A stretch of DNA of 64,000 nucleotides, taken from positions 1 through 64,000 of the forward strand of contig NZ_JARGDK010000005.1 in the NCBI RefSeq assembly GCF_029210495.1. Reading direction: 5' to 3'. The DNA comes from Pseudothioclava nitratireducens. GTDB lineage: Bacteria > Pseudomonadota > Alphaproteobacteria > Rhodobacterales > Rhodobacteraceae. The translations under genes were made by a program, and so were the position numbers. Positions 17,158 to 27,801 of the stretch are shown piece by piece. The notes below the pieces were generated by a model that was not told the origin of the DNA, did not search any database, and was given only the letters and a program-made list of their open reading frames with translations. The number at the start of each line of letters is the position of its first letter. Position 1 is the first letter of the stretch.

Positions 17158-18336
17158 CTATTGCAGATCGCCAAACGCGGCTTGCAGCCGCGCGACGGCC
17201 TCTTCGACCCGCGCGCGCGGCGTCGCAATGTTGAACCGCAGGAAGCTCTCGCCGCCCAGACCAAAGCTCGGCCCGTGATTGGCCGCGATTTTCGCCCCCT
17301 GCTCGACCCGCTCGGTGAACTCCTCCCGCGTCATCCCGGTGCCCGCGAAATCGACCCATGCCAGATAGGTCGCTTCCAGCGGCATCGAGCGCAGCCCCGG
17401 TATCGCGTTCACGCCCGCGTCGAAAATCTGCCGGTTCCCGTCCAGATAGGCGTTGAGCGCGTCGATCCAGGCCGCGCCCTCGGGACTGTAAGCGGCCGTC
17501 GCCATCGCAATCCCGAAGGAATTGGGCGAGATTCCCAGCGCGGCCATCCGGGCGGCAAATTTCGCCCGCAGGTCCGGGTCCGCAATAATGACATTTCCCG
17601 AATGCGTGCCCGCGATGTTGAAGCTCTTGGTCGTGGCGGTCAGCATCGCCACGGGCTGCTCCGGGCAGACCGTCGGGAAAGCGTGGTGGCGCTGCCCCGG
17701 CATCACCAGATCGTGGTGGATCTCATCCGAGATCAGCACCAGCCCGTGCCGTTGGCAGAACGCCGCGACCGCGCGCAACTCGTCCTCGCTCCAGACCCGC
17801 CCGCCCGGATTATGCGGCGAGCACAGGATCAGCATCTTCGCCGTCCCGTCCATCTGCGCATCCCACGCCTCGAAATCCATCTCGTAGCGCCCGTCCACAA
17901 GCGCCAGCGGGCATTCCACGACCTGCCGCCCCGCCGCGCGGATCACCCGTGCAAAGGCGTGATAGACCGGGGTCATCAGCACCACCCCATCCCCCGGCGC
18001 GGTGAAGGCGTCCACGCACAGCGCCGTCCCGTTCACCAACCCATGTGTCGTGAAAATCCACTCGGGCGCGACCTCCCAGCCGTGCCGCTCGCGCATCCAC
18101 CAGGCAATCGCCGCACGATAGGGGCCCTCGTCGCCCCAATAGCCATAGACGCCGTGCCGGGTCATCCCCTCGAGAGCCTGTTGCACGCAGGCGGGCGGCC
18201 GGAAATCCATATCCGCCACCCACATTGCGATCCCCTCATCCGGAGAGACCCCGTAAATCTCTTCCATGCAGTCCCATTTCACCGAATGGGTGCGGTGGCG
18301 GTCAATCATCTCGTCGAAATCGGGCGCGTGCGTCAT
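17158..18336 (-). CDS. MalY/PatB-type PLP C-S lyase (cystathionine beta-lyase-like)
   Basis: 392 residues, class II-like aminotransferase fold. Family marks are the N-terminal DSVKWD-type start (HSVKWDCMEEIYG), MWVADMDFRPP, the LCSPHNPGGRVW loop, SDEIHHDLV and the PLP lysine in TTKSFNIAG. MalY/PatB enzymes cleave cystathionine or related thioethers to homocysteine or thiols, pyruvate and ammonia; some members act mainly as regulators. It is upstream of, and nearly touching, the L,D-transpeptidase gene. It is divergent from def. Confidence 0.88.
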   Translation of the reverse strand: MTHAPDFDEMIDRHRTHSVKWDCMEEIYGVSPDEGIAMWVADMDFRPPACVQQALEGMTRHGVYGYWGDEGPYRAAIAWWMRERHGWEVAPEWIFTTHGLVNGTALCVDAFTAPGDGVVLMTPVYHAFARVIRAAGRQVVECPLALVDGRYEMDFEAWDAQMDGTAKMLILCSPHNPGGRVWSEDELRAVAAFCQRHGLVLISDEIHHDLVMPGQRHHAFPTVCPEQPVAMLTATTKSFNIAGTHSGNVIIADPDLRAKFAARMAALGISPNSFGIAMATAAYSPEGAAWIDALNAYLDGNRQIFDAGVNAIPGLRSMPLEATYLAWVDFAGTGMTREEFTERVEQGAKIAANHGPSFGLGGESFLRFNIATPRARVEEAVARLQAAFGDLQ

Positions 18337-18475
18337 CGGGCATCCTGTCAGTTATGGCTGCGGTCATCTGAGCACCCGCGCCCCGCGCTTTCAACCGCGC
18401 AATTGTGCGCCGAACAATCAGGCGCGCGCGCCCGCGCCCATTGCGCGAACTCGCCCGATCCCCTACATCAGCGCC

Positions 18476-19006
18476 ATGACCATTCGACCAATCCTGATCC
18501 ATCCCGACCCGCGTCTGAAAAAGCTCTGCGACCCCGTGCCCGAAATCACGGATGAAATCCGCAAGCTGGCCGACGACATGCTCGCGACGATGTATGACGC
18601 GCCGGGCGTGGGCCTTGCTGCGCCGCAGGTCGGCGTGCTCAAGCGTGTTTTCGTGATGGATTGCGTCAAGGAAGAGGGCGCGCAGCCCGACCCGATGGTT
18701 CTCATCAATCCCGAGATCACCTGGACCTCCGAAGAGACCAATGTCTACGAAGAGGGGTGCCTCTCGATCCCCGAGCAATATGCCGAGGTGACCCGCCCGA
18801 AAGAGGTCCGCATGGCGTGGCTCGGCCTCGACGGCCAGCGCCACGAAGAGCAGTTCGACGCGCTCTGGGCAACCTGCGCACAGCACGAACTCGACCACCT
18901 CAACGGCAAGCTTTTCATCGACTATCTCGGCCCGATGAAGCGCAAAATGATCACCCGCAAGATGGAAAAGCTCAAACGCGAGCGTGCGCGCGAAGGTCTC
19001 GTCTGA
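18476..19006 (+). CDS. def: Peptide deformylase
   Basis: 176 residues with all three deformylase motifs intact: [19 protein letters not shown] and QHELDH. The Cys of motif 2 and both His of motif 3 bind the metal; Glu is the general base. The enzyme removes the formyl group from nascent N-terminal Met. The start MTIRPILIHPD is fixed by family alignment. It is the first gene of a tight three-gene operon, with a TGATG overlap to the deformylase-like gene, which in turn overlaps fmt. Confidence 0.97.
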   Translation: MTIRPILIHPDPRLKKLCDPVPEITDEIRKLADDMLATMYDAPGVGLAAPQVGVLKRVFVMDCVKEEGAQPDPMVLINPEITWTSEETNVYEEGCLSIPEQYAEVTRPKEVRMAWLGLDGQRHEEQFDALWATCAQHELDHLNGKLFIDYLGPMKRKMITRKMEKLKRERAREGLV

Positions 19007-19506
19007 TGACCGTGCGCCCCTTCATCCCCTTCGACGATCGCCGCCTGCATCGCCCCGCCGATCCGGTGCCGGAGGTCAATGAGACCGTGCGGATGATCTG
19101 GGACGACATGATCGACACGATGGAGGCGATGCCGGGCGTCGGCCTCGCCGCGCCGCAGATCGGGATCGAGATGCGCCTTGCCGTGGTCGATGCCTCCGAG
19201 AAGCGCGGGCAGGCGGTGCGCATGGCCAATCCCGAGGTGCTGCACGCCTCGGTCCAGATGCGCCAGCACGATGAGGCCTCGCCCAACCTTCCCGGCGTCT
19301 GGGCGCCGATCTCGCGCCCCCGGGCGGTCACCGTGCGTTTCCTTAACGAGCAAAACGAAATCGAGGACCGTGATTTCGTCGGCCTCTGGGCGACCAGCGT
19401 CCAGCACCAGATCGACCATCTGAACGGCAAGACCTATGTCGATCACCTCTCGCCGCTGCGCCGCAAGATGCTGATCCAGAAATCCAAGAAGCTGGAGAAA
19501 CGCTGA
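19006..19506 (+). CDS. Deformylase-like protein lacking key catalytic residues
   Basis: 166 residues, clearly a deformylase homologue over its whole length (motif 1 [10 protein letters not shown] is intact). Two catalytic motifs are changed. Where motif 2 should read EGCLS there is SPNLPGVW, so the metal-binding Cys is gone. Motif 3 reads HQIDH instead of HExDH, so the general base Glu is gone. The two motif-3 His remain. It is probably inactive as a deformylase and may be structural or regulatory. Its start overlaps def by one base and its stop overlaps fmt by one base, so it is translated at a fixed ratio with both. Confidence 0.9.
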   Translation: MTVRPFIPFDDRRLHRPADPVPEVNETVRMIWDDMIDTMEAMPGVGLAAPQIGIEMRLAVVDASEKRGQAVRMANPEVLHASVQMRQHDEASPNLPGVWAPISRPRAVTVRFLNEQNEIEDRDFVGLWATSVQHQIDHLNGKTYVDHLSPLRRKMLIQKSKKLEKR

Positions 19507-20402
19507 TGCGCGTGATCTTTATGGGCACCCCGGATTTCTCGGTCCCGGTTCTCGACGCGCTCACCCGCGAGCATGAGGTCGCCGCCGTCTACTCGCAGCC
19601 GCCCCGCCCCGCCGGTCGCGGCAAGAAAGACCGCCCGACGCCCGTGCATGCGCGCGCGATGGAGCTTGGCCTGCCGATCCACACGCCCCTCAACTTCAAG
19701 GATCAGCGCGAGCGCGACGCCTTCAAGGCCCATGGCGCGGATGTCGCCGTGGTCGTCGCCTACGGGCTGATCCTGCCGCAAGAGGTGCTTGACGCGCCTG
19801 AACGCGGCTGCCTCAATATCCACGCTTCGCTCTTGCCGCGCTGGCGTGGCGCCGCGCCGATCCACCGCGCTATCATGGCGGGCGACGCGGAAACCGGCAT
19901 CTGCATCATGCAGATGGAGGCCGGGCTCGACACAGGCCCCGTGCTGCTGCGCGAGGCCACCCCGATCGGCGCCACCGAAACGACCGGCGACCTCCATGAC
20001 CGCCTGTCGGAAATGGGCGCGCGACTGATCCTCGATGCGCTGAAAGACCTCGACAAGCTCACCCCCGAGCCCCAGCCCGAGGACGGCACCACCTACGCCC
20101 AAAAGATCGACAAGGCCGAGGCGCGGATCGACTGGACCCGCCCCGCCGCCGACCTCATCCGCCAGATCAACGGCCTCTCGCCCTTCCCGGGCGCATGGTG
20201 CATGGCGGGCGACGAACGGCTCAAACTCCTGCGTGCCGCCCCCGCCCAAGGCGCTGGCCAGCCCGGCGAAACGCTCGGCGGTTTCACCATCGCCTGCGGC
20301 ACCGGCGCGCTCGATGTCCTCACCGCCCAGCGCGAGGGCAAACGCCCGATGCAGGCCGAGGATATCCTCAAGGGCCTGACCCTGCCGCCCCATCTCTCCT
20401 GA
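19506..20402 (+). CDS. fmt: Methionyl-tRNA formyltransferase
   Basis: 298 residues: an N-terminal formyltransferase Rossmann-like domain with the tetrahydrofolate-binding signature [14 protein letters not shown] and the [10 protein letters not shown] start, and a C-terminal tRNA-binding domain. It formylates Met-tRNAi for translation initiation, the step that deformylase later reverses. It is the last gene in the def/def-like/fmt operon (TGATG overlap). Length and motifs are normal. Confidence 0.97.
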   Translation: MRVIFMGTPDFSVPVLDALTREHEVAAVYSQPPRPAGRGKKDRPTPVHARAMELGLPIHTPLNFKDQRERDAFKAHGADVAVVVAYGLILPQEVLDAPERGCLNIHASLLPRWRGAAPIHRAIMAGDAETGICIMQMEAGLDTGPVLLREATPIGATETTGDLHDRLSEMGARLILDALKDLDKLTPEPQPEDGTTYAQKIDKAEARIDWTRPAADLIRQINGLSPFPGAWCMAGDERLKLLRAAPAQGAGQPGETLGGFTIACGTGALDVLTAQREGKRPMQAEDILKGLTLPPHLS

Positions 20403-20403
20403 A

Positions 20404-20467
20404 CTTCATCAAATCCAAAATACTCCGGGGGTGAATTCGCGCCCCGCGAAAAGGGGCAGCGCCCCCT
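20404..20467 (-). repeat. Dispersed intergenic hairpin element, copy 2
   Basis: Reverse-oriented copy: CTTCATCAAATCCAAAATACTCCGGGGG, then GTGAATTCGCG and an AGGGGCAGCGCCCCCT hairpin. It lies directly after fmt, before the small membrane protein genes. On the minus strand it reads hairpin, then CCCCCGGAGTATTTTGG. Confidence 0.65.
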
Positions 20468-20523
20468 CCGCCCTTTCCAAGGCGTGTAACCGCAGGCATA
20501 GTTGCCCAAACCGGAGCAAACCC

Positions 20524-20763
20524 ATGTCAGTGATCCCCCTCCTCCTTATCGGCATCGCCGCGGGTTTCCTCGCGACGCGGATCATGCGCGTCGAAACCGA
20601 CATCCCCACCACCATCGCCATCGGCACGCTGGGCGCGATCATCGGCGGGCTCACACTTCGCGCCCTCATCACCGTGACGGGCTGGCTCGCCGGGCTCGTC
20701 GGCGCGGTGCTCGGCGCGATGCTTCTCATCTGGCTCTGGCGCCAATACGGCCCCAAACGATAG
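20524..20763 (+). CDS. Small GlsB/YeaQ/YmgE-family membrane protein
   Basis: 79 residues with three glycine-rich hydrophobic helices (IPLLLIGIAAGFLAT; TIAIGTLGAIIGGL; GWLAGLVGAVLGAML), the pattern of the transglycosylase-associated/GlsB family. These inner-membrane proteins are often induced in stress or stationary phase, and their biochemical role is not settled. The start MSVIPLLL was chosen because the upstream frame extension is basic and lies in the repeat element. It starts a run of small membrane protein genes. Confidence 0.8.
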   Translation: MSVIPLLLIGIAAGFLATRIMRVETDIPTTIAIGTLGAIIGGLTLRALITVTGWLAGLVGAVLGAMLLIWLWRQYGPKR

Positions 20764-20772
20764 GTCCCTCCC

Positions 20773-20934
20773 ATGTTCGGTACGATTTTCGGCTTCGCTG
20801 GCCTCGCCACCACCCGCCTTGCACTCTTCGCCTTTTCGATTGGCCTCTGGCTTCTGACCCGCCCGGGCGGCTGGGCCGTTCTGGCCGTTCTCGCCCTTGT
20901 CGGCGTCAAGCTGATACCCCAGACTTCGCCCTGA
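20773..20934 (+). CDS. Very small two-helix membrane protein
   Basis: A 53-codon frame, MFGTIFGFAGLATTRLALF at its start, with two hydrophobic stretches separated by TRPGGW and ending LIPQTSP. It begins 10 bp after the GlsB-family stop, is in the same orientation, and is GC-rich at third positions like its neighbours. The ribosome-binding site is poor (GGTCCCTCCC), so translation may depend on coupling to the upstream gene. No family recognised. Confidence 0.45.
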   Translation: MFGTIFGFAGLATTRLALFAFSIGLWLLTRPGGWAVLAVLALVGVKLIPQTSP

Positions 20935-20997
20935 AATTTGCGCGGCCCCGCCGCAATCCCCATTTAAAGACGACCTCACAGAACGGAGCGCTCCGCA

Positions 20998-21879
20998 ATG
21001 ATCACAGACCTTCTGGGCGGCAATGCCATCCTGCTCGCCATCGCCGGCTTCATCATCCTGTCGATCTTCCTCGGCGTGCGGATCGTCCCGCAATCCGAGA
21101 AACACGTGGTCGAGCGCTTCGGGCGGCTGCGTGCGGTGCTGGGGCCGGGGATCAACTTCATCGTGCCCTTCCTCGATCGGGTGCCGCATAAAATCTCAAT
21201 CCTCGAACGCCAGTTGCCCAACGCTATGCAGGATGCGATCACCGCCGATAACGTGCTGGTCAAAGTCGAAACCTCGGTCTTTTACCGCATCACCGAGCCG
21301 GAAAAGACGGTCTACCGCATCCGCGACGTGGACGCCGCCATCGCCACCACCGTGGCCGGGATCGTGCGCTCCGAAATCGGCATGATGGAACTCGACGAGG
21401 TGCAATCGAACCGCGCGCAGCTCATCTCCAAGGTCCGCGAGCAGGTCGCCGCCATGGTCGATGACTGGGGGATCGAGGTCACCCGCGCCGAAATTCTCGA
21501 CGTCAATCTCGACGAGGCCACCCGCGCCGCCATGCTCCAGCAGCTCAACGCCGAACGGGCACGCCGCGCCCAGGTGACCGAGGCCGAGGGCAAGAAACGC
21601 GCCGTCGAATTGCAGGCCGACGCCGATCTCTACGCCGCTGAGCAAGAGGCCAAGGCCAAGCGCGTCCTCGCCGAAGCCGAGGCCTATTCGACCCAGGTCA
21701 TCGCCGAGGCCATCGCCAAGAACGGGCTTGAAGCCGCGCAATATCAGATCGCGGTGAAACAGGTCGAGGCGCTCTCGGATGTCGCCAAGGGTGAAGGCAA
21801 GCAGACCGTGCTTCTTCCGGCGGCCGCGCTCGAAGCGTTCTCGGATGCGTTCTACATGCTGCGGGGGATGGGCAAATGA
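20998..21879 (+). CDS. SPFH/stomatin-family membrane protein (QmcA-like)
   Basis: 293 residues: one N-terminal membrane helix (residues 10-28), an SPFH/band-7 domain (RIVPQSEKHVVERFGRLRAVLGPG through about residue 185) and an Ala/Glu-rich coiled coil (about 180-250). Such proteins assemble into large rings on the inner membrane and often work with FtsH or NfeD partners. Its 3' end overlaps the NfeD-like gene by 4 bp, the classic slipin/NfeD pairing. A stretch of 63 bp separates it from the small ORF upstream. Confidence 0.92.
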   Translation: MITDLLGGNAILLAIAGFIILSIFLGVRIVPQSEKHVVERFGRLRAVLGPGINFIVPFLDRVPHKISILERQLPNAMQDAITADNVLVKVETSVFYRITEPEKTVYRIRDVDAAIATTVAGIVRSEIGMMELDEVQSNRAQLISKVREQVAAMVDDWGIEVTRAEILDVNLDEATRAAMLQQLNAERARRAQVTEAEGKKRAVELQADADLYAAEQEAKAKRVLAEAEAYSTQVIAEAIAKNGLEAAQYQIAVKQVEALSDVAKGEGKQTVLLPAAALEAFSDAFYMLRGMGK

Positions 21880-22151
21880 TGCTCTGGCAGGAAGCGTGGG
21901 TTTGGGTGACCGCGGGCGTGATCCTCGGCGCGCTGGAAATGCTGGCGCCCGGTTTCGTGCTGCTCGGCTTCGCGGCGGGCGCGATCCTCGTGGGTCTTCT
22001 GATCTGGCTGGGCGTGCTGGGCGCGTCGCTGCCGTGGATGATCCTGACGCTCGCCGTGGCCGCGCTCGTGGTCTGGTTTGCGATGCGCAAGATCGCCGGC
22101 GTGCGCGAGGGGCAGACCAAGATCTGGGACCGCGACATCAACGAGAACTGA
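21876..22151 (+). CDS. NfeD-like membrane protein (short form)
   Basis: 91 residues with two or three hydrophobic helices (residues 7-70) and a short polar tail ending WDRDINEN. It lacks the long C-terminal OB-fold of full NfeD proteins, as is usual for the short form paired with QmcA-type stomatins. ATGATG overlap with the SPFH gene indicates that they are made together and probably interact in the inner membrane. Confidence 0.85.
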   Translation: MMLWQEAWVWVTAGVILGALEMLAPGFVLLGFAAGAILVGLLIWLGVLGASLPWMILTLAVAALVVWFAMRKIAGVREGQTKIWDRDINEN

Positions 22152-22250
22152 GGCGCGGGCAGCAGGTTTCCGCCCATGCCCGCGCGGGCATTGGAACCGG
22201 GCGCGCGGCGTGGCGGTTGAGGGGGCAATCCACCTTCAACGGAGAGCACC

Positions 22251-22520
22251 ATGTCCTATCAAGACCCGCAACCGCGCAACTCGAACACGATCTTCTTCAT
22301 CCTCGGCGCGATCGTCGTCGCCCTTGGCGTCGTATTCTGGCTGATCTCGGATGATACTGTGTTGGTCGAGGAAACCCCCGCTGCCGCCCCCGATGTGACC
22401 ATCACCAACGAGGCCCCCGCCGTGGTCGATGTCGCCCCCGCGCCTGACGCAGGTGGTGAGACCAGCGGTGACGCGGCTGGCGAAACGGGTGGCGAGACCG
22501 CGCCCGCGACCAACCAGTAA
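22251..22520 (+). CDS. Small single-helix protein with acidic Ala/Pro/Gly tail
   Basis: 89 residues: a short polar N-terminus, one membrane helix (TIFFILGAIVVALGVVFWLI) and a low-complexity tail of Ala, Pro, Glu, Thr and Gly with repeated GET/GD units. It is predicted to be anchored in the inner membrane with the tail outside. No enzymatic motif. The start follows GGAGAGCACC. A terminator follows at once. No family recognised beyond similar tails in other alphaproteobacteria. Confidence 0.7.
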   Translation: MSYQDPQPRNSNTIFFILGAIVVALGVVFWLISDDTVLVEETPAAAPDVTITNEAPAVVDVAPAPDAGGETSGDAAGETGGETAPATNQ

Positions 22521-22540
22521 GCGCTCTGGCATAAAGAAGA

Positions 22541-22566
22541 ACGGCGGCCCCCGGGCCGCCGTTTCG
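22541..22566. terminator. Bidirectional terminator before pyrF stop
   Basis: A 10-bp stem ACGGCGGCCC/GGGCCGCCGT with a two-base centre, followed by TTTC. It lies between the plus-strand small gene and the stop of convergent pyrF and may serve both. Confidence 0.75.
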
Positions 22567-22568
22567 TA

Positions 22569-23282
22569 TCAGATGTTCTGGATCTCGCGCAGGATCGCCT
22601 GCGCCGCAGCGCGCGGGTCGTCGGCCTGCCAGATCGGGCGCCCGACCACGAGGTGATCCGCCCCTGCCTGCAATGCCGAAGCGGGCGTCTCGACCCGCTT
22701 CTGATCGCCCAGCGCCGCACCAGCGGGGCGCACGCCCGGCGTCACGATCAGCTTGCCCTCGGCTTCGGGCAGCGCCCGGATCATCGCCGCCTCACGCGGG
22801 CTGGCGATGACGCCATCGGCGCCCGCGTCAAAGGCACGCCCCGCACGCTCCGTCACCAGATCGGCGATCTCGCCCTCGCGGATCAGCGCGCCATCGAGGT
22901 CCGCCCGGTCGAGCGAGGTCAGGATCGTCACCGCGAGGATTTTCAGGTCCTTGCCCGCCGCGCCCTCTTTGGCGGCTTTCACCACATAGGGGTCGCCATG
23001 CACGGTCAGGAAATCCAGATCGTATTGCGCAATCCCGCGCACGGCCTTTTCGACCGTCGCGCCGATATCGAAGAACTTCATGTCGAGGAAGATGCGCTTG
23101 CCCTGCTCGGCCTTCAGCTCATTGGCCAGCGCCAGACCGCCGCCCGTCAGCATCCCCAGCCCGATCTTGTAGAAGGACACACTGTCACCCAGCGCCTCGG
23201 CCAGTTTCAGCCCCTCAAGCGCGTTGGGGACATCCATCGCCACGATCAGGCGGTCATCGGCGGGCAGGTTTGCTTCGGTCAT
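22569..23282 (-). CDS. pyrF: Orotidine 5'-phosphate decarboxylase
   Basis: 237 residues of the OMP decarboxylase TIM-barrel family. The catalytic Asp/Lys network is visible in FLDMKFFDIGATV. The phosphate-binding part is TPGVRPAGAALGDQKR, followed by GADHLVVGRPIW. It makes UMP in the last step of pyrimidine synthesis. The start at 23282 (MTEANLPADDRLIVAMD) was chosen because upstream residues look like random Arg/Cys-rich translation. About 100 bp upstream is another small gene on the same strand. Confidence 0.96.
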   Translation of the reverse strand: MTEANLPADDRLIVAMDVPNALEGLKLAEALGDSVSFYKIGLGMLTGGGLALANELKAEQGKRIFLDMKFFDIGATVEKAVRGIAQYDLDFLTVHGDPYVVKAAKEGAAGKDLKILAVTILTSLDRADLDGALIREGEIADLVTERAGRAFDAGADGVIASPREAAMIRALPEAEGKLIVTPGVRPAGAALGDQKRVETPASALQAGADHLVVGRPIWQADDPRAAAQAILREIQNI

Positions 23283-23381
23283 CGGGCGGCTCCATTCGGT
23301 TTGCCACCAGATGCGCGCCCCGCGCGCGCAGGTCAAGCGCCGTGCCGCATTGGGGCGCAAAAACCGACCCCTCGGGGCGCC

Positions 23382-23591
23382 TCAGATCCCGCCGATCCCC
23401 CTGCGCTGCGCCTCTCGCAAGAGGCTACGCGTCAGCGCGCCATGGGAAATCCCCTCTGGCGCCTCCAAGGTGACGGGCACGCGCATCGGTTCGGGCAGGC
23501 CGGGGGCGAAGAATTCCACCACCCCCTCGAACCGGCGACGGGCGGCATTGTAGAACAGACGGGCGATACGTTGCGCAAAGGCTTGATGCAT
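23382..23591 (-). CDS. Conserved small basic hypothetical protein
   Basis: 69 residues (start MHQAFAQRIARLFYNAARRR), strongly basic in the first third, with a beta-type middle (EGVVEFFAPGLPEPMRVPVTL) and an Arg-rich end. No signal peptide or membrane span. The start follows GAAAGG at seven bases. The longer frame upstream has no ribosome-binding site and crosses the clpB promoter. No function can be assigned; it lies between clpB and pyrF and may share a transcript with pyrF. Confidence 0.65.
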   Translation of the reverse strand: MHQAFAQRIARLFYNAARRRFEGVVEFFAPGLPEPMRVPVTLEAPEGISHGALTRSLLREAQRRGIGGI

Positions 23592-23668
23592 GGAACGACC
23601 TTTCGTGACGGCTCCATTCTCAACGCATTTGGTTGAGATTTGGTTTCCATCATCGCAGCCCGCACCCC

Positions 23669-23697
23669 CTTGAACGTCCCCCCTCAGCGCCCCATCT
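23669..23697 (+). promoter_or_regulatory. RpoH (sigma-32)-type heat-shock promoter of clpB
   Basis: CTTGAAC, a 14-bp spacer, then CCCCATCT. This matches the heat-shock consensus (CTTGAAA, 13-15 bp, CCCCATNT) at all but one position. It lies about 80 bp upstream of the clpB start, leaving a leader of about 70 nt. It is the only strong match that I found in the window. Confidence 0.88.
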
Positions 23698-23776
23698 CTA
23701 GTCCAAGACCCGGCCCAGCCACATGCCTGAACAGGGTGCGGCACATATCCGGGGGCTTCAGAAAAGGAGAATACCG

Positions 23777-26392
<2,616 letters not shown>

Positions 26393-26413
26393 GCCGTTGA
26401 ATGGACTTTGAAG

Positions 26414-26440
26414 GGGGCGGGGTAAAACCCGCCCCTCTTT
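26414..26440 (+). terminator. Terminator after clpB
   Basis: Eight-base stem GGGGCGGG/CCCGCCCC with loop GTAAAA and tail TCTTT, about 20 bp past the clpB stop. Confidence 0.8.
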
Positions 26441-26517
26441 GCGTTTGACCCGCGCCGGCGGGCTTTGCCCTCGCACAGCCTGCGCGCGCGGATTAGACTG
26501 CGCGCAGGAGCCCCGAT

Positions 26518-27798
26518 ATGCCCGCCCTTTGCCGCGATTGCCTGAGCCAGTTCGACGAGAACCCGCGCCGCTGCCCCCGTTGCGGGCGCGGGCGTATTCT
26601 TGCGCATCCCGAGCTGTTTGACCTGCCCATCGCGCATATCGACTGCGACAGTTTCTATGCCTCGGTGGAGAAGCGCGACGATCCTTCGCTCTCGTCAAAA
26701 CCCCTGATCGTGGGAGGCGGGCAGCGCGGCGTGGTGACCACCTGTTGCTATATCGCCCGGATCTCGGGCGTGCGCTCCGCCATGCCGATGTTTCAGGCCC
26801 GCAAGCTCTGCCCCGACGCCGTCGTGATCCCGCCCCGCATCGGCTATTACGCCGAGGTCTCGGCACAGATCCGGGCGCTGATGAATACGCTGACCCCTTT
26901 GGTCGAACCGCTCTCTCTCGACGAGGCGTTCGTCGATCTTAGCGGCACCGAGCGGTTGCACCACGCGCCGCCCGCCATTCTGATGGCGCGGCTCGCCCGG
27001 CAGATCGAGACCGAGATCGGGGTGACCGCCTCTGTCGGCCTCTCGCATAACAAGTTCCTCGCCAAGATCGCCTCCGATCTCGACAAGCCGCGCGGGTTCT
27101 CGGTGATTGGCAAGGGCGATACCGAGGCCTTCCTGCGCGACAAGCCGGTCTCGATTCTCTGGGGCGTGGGCGCCGCCACGCGGGCGAGCCTTGGCCGCGC
27201 GGGCATCCGCACGCTGGCCGATATTCGCCGCCTCGACCGCGACACGATGATGAAGCGCTTCGGCACCCATGGTGCACGGCTCTGGCATCTCGCCCATGGC
27301 GAGGACCACCGCCGCGTCTCGCCCAATGAGCCGATGAAATCCGTCTCGAACGAGACCACCTTCGAGACCGACATCTCCGACCACGAAGAGTTGCTGACGC
27401 GCCTGTGGTTCATGGCCGAGAAGGTCGCGGGCCGGATGAAGGCGAAGGGTCTGACGGGGCGGACCGTCACGCTGAAACTCCGGCGCAGGGATTTCTCCGC
27501 CCTCTCGCGCCAGACCCGCCTCGAAGAACCAAGCCAGCTTGCCGACACCCTCTTCCGCGAGGGCCGCGCGTTGCTGGAAGCCCTCCCCGAAACGGGGCCG
27601 TTCCGACTGATCGGGATCGGCTATTCGGACCTCATGCCAGCCGATGGTCGTGACCCGGTGGGGGACCTCCTGGACCCACAGGCTGGCAACCGGGCCAAGG
27701 CCGAGCGCGCAGCCGATGCGATCCGGACGAAATTCGGCGCGGGCGCGATTGCGACCGGGCGCGGTTTCACGGCCCCCCGCAAGCCGCGCGAGGATTAG
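26518..27798 (+). CDS. dinB: DNA polymerase IV (DinB) with N-terminal zinc-finger-like extension
   Basis: 426 residues. The Y-family polymerase core begins near residue 38 (IAHIDCDSFYASVE), with the second acidic motif SLDEAFVDL supplying catalytic residues, then a helix-hairpin-helix thumb (WGVGAATRASLGRAGI) and a little-finger domain. The first 35 residues are extra compared with E. coli DinB. They contain CRDC (Cys5, Cys8) and CPRCGRG (Cys19, Cys22), a four-Cys knuckle likely to bind zinc. It performs translesion synthesis. No beta-clamp motif could be placed with confidence at the C-terminus. Confidence 0.93.
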   Translation: MPALCRDCLSQFDENPRRCPRCGRGRILAHPELFDLPIAHIDCDSFYASVEKRDDPSLSSKPLIVGGGQRGVVTTCCYIARISGVRSAMPMFQARKLCPDAVVIPPRIGYYAEVSAQIRALMNTLTPLVEPLSLDEAFVDLSGTERLHHAPPAILMARLARQIETEIGVTASVGLSHNKFLAKIASDLDKPRGFSVIGKGDTEAFLRDKPVSILWGVGAATRASLGRAGIRTLADIRRLDRDTMMKRFGTHGARLWHLAHGEDHRRVSPNEPMKSVSNETTFETDISDHEELLTRLWFMAEKVAGRMKAKGLTGRTVTLKLRRRDFSALSRQTRLEEPSQLADTLFREGRALLEALPETGPFRLIGIGYSDLMPADGRDPVGDLLDPQAGNRAKAERAADAIRTKFGAGAIATGRGFTAPRKPRED

Positions 27799-27801
27799 AC
27801 C

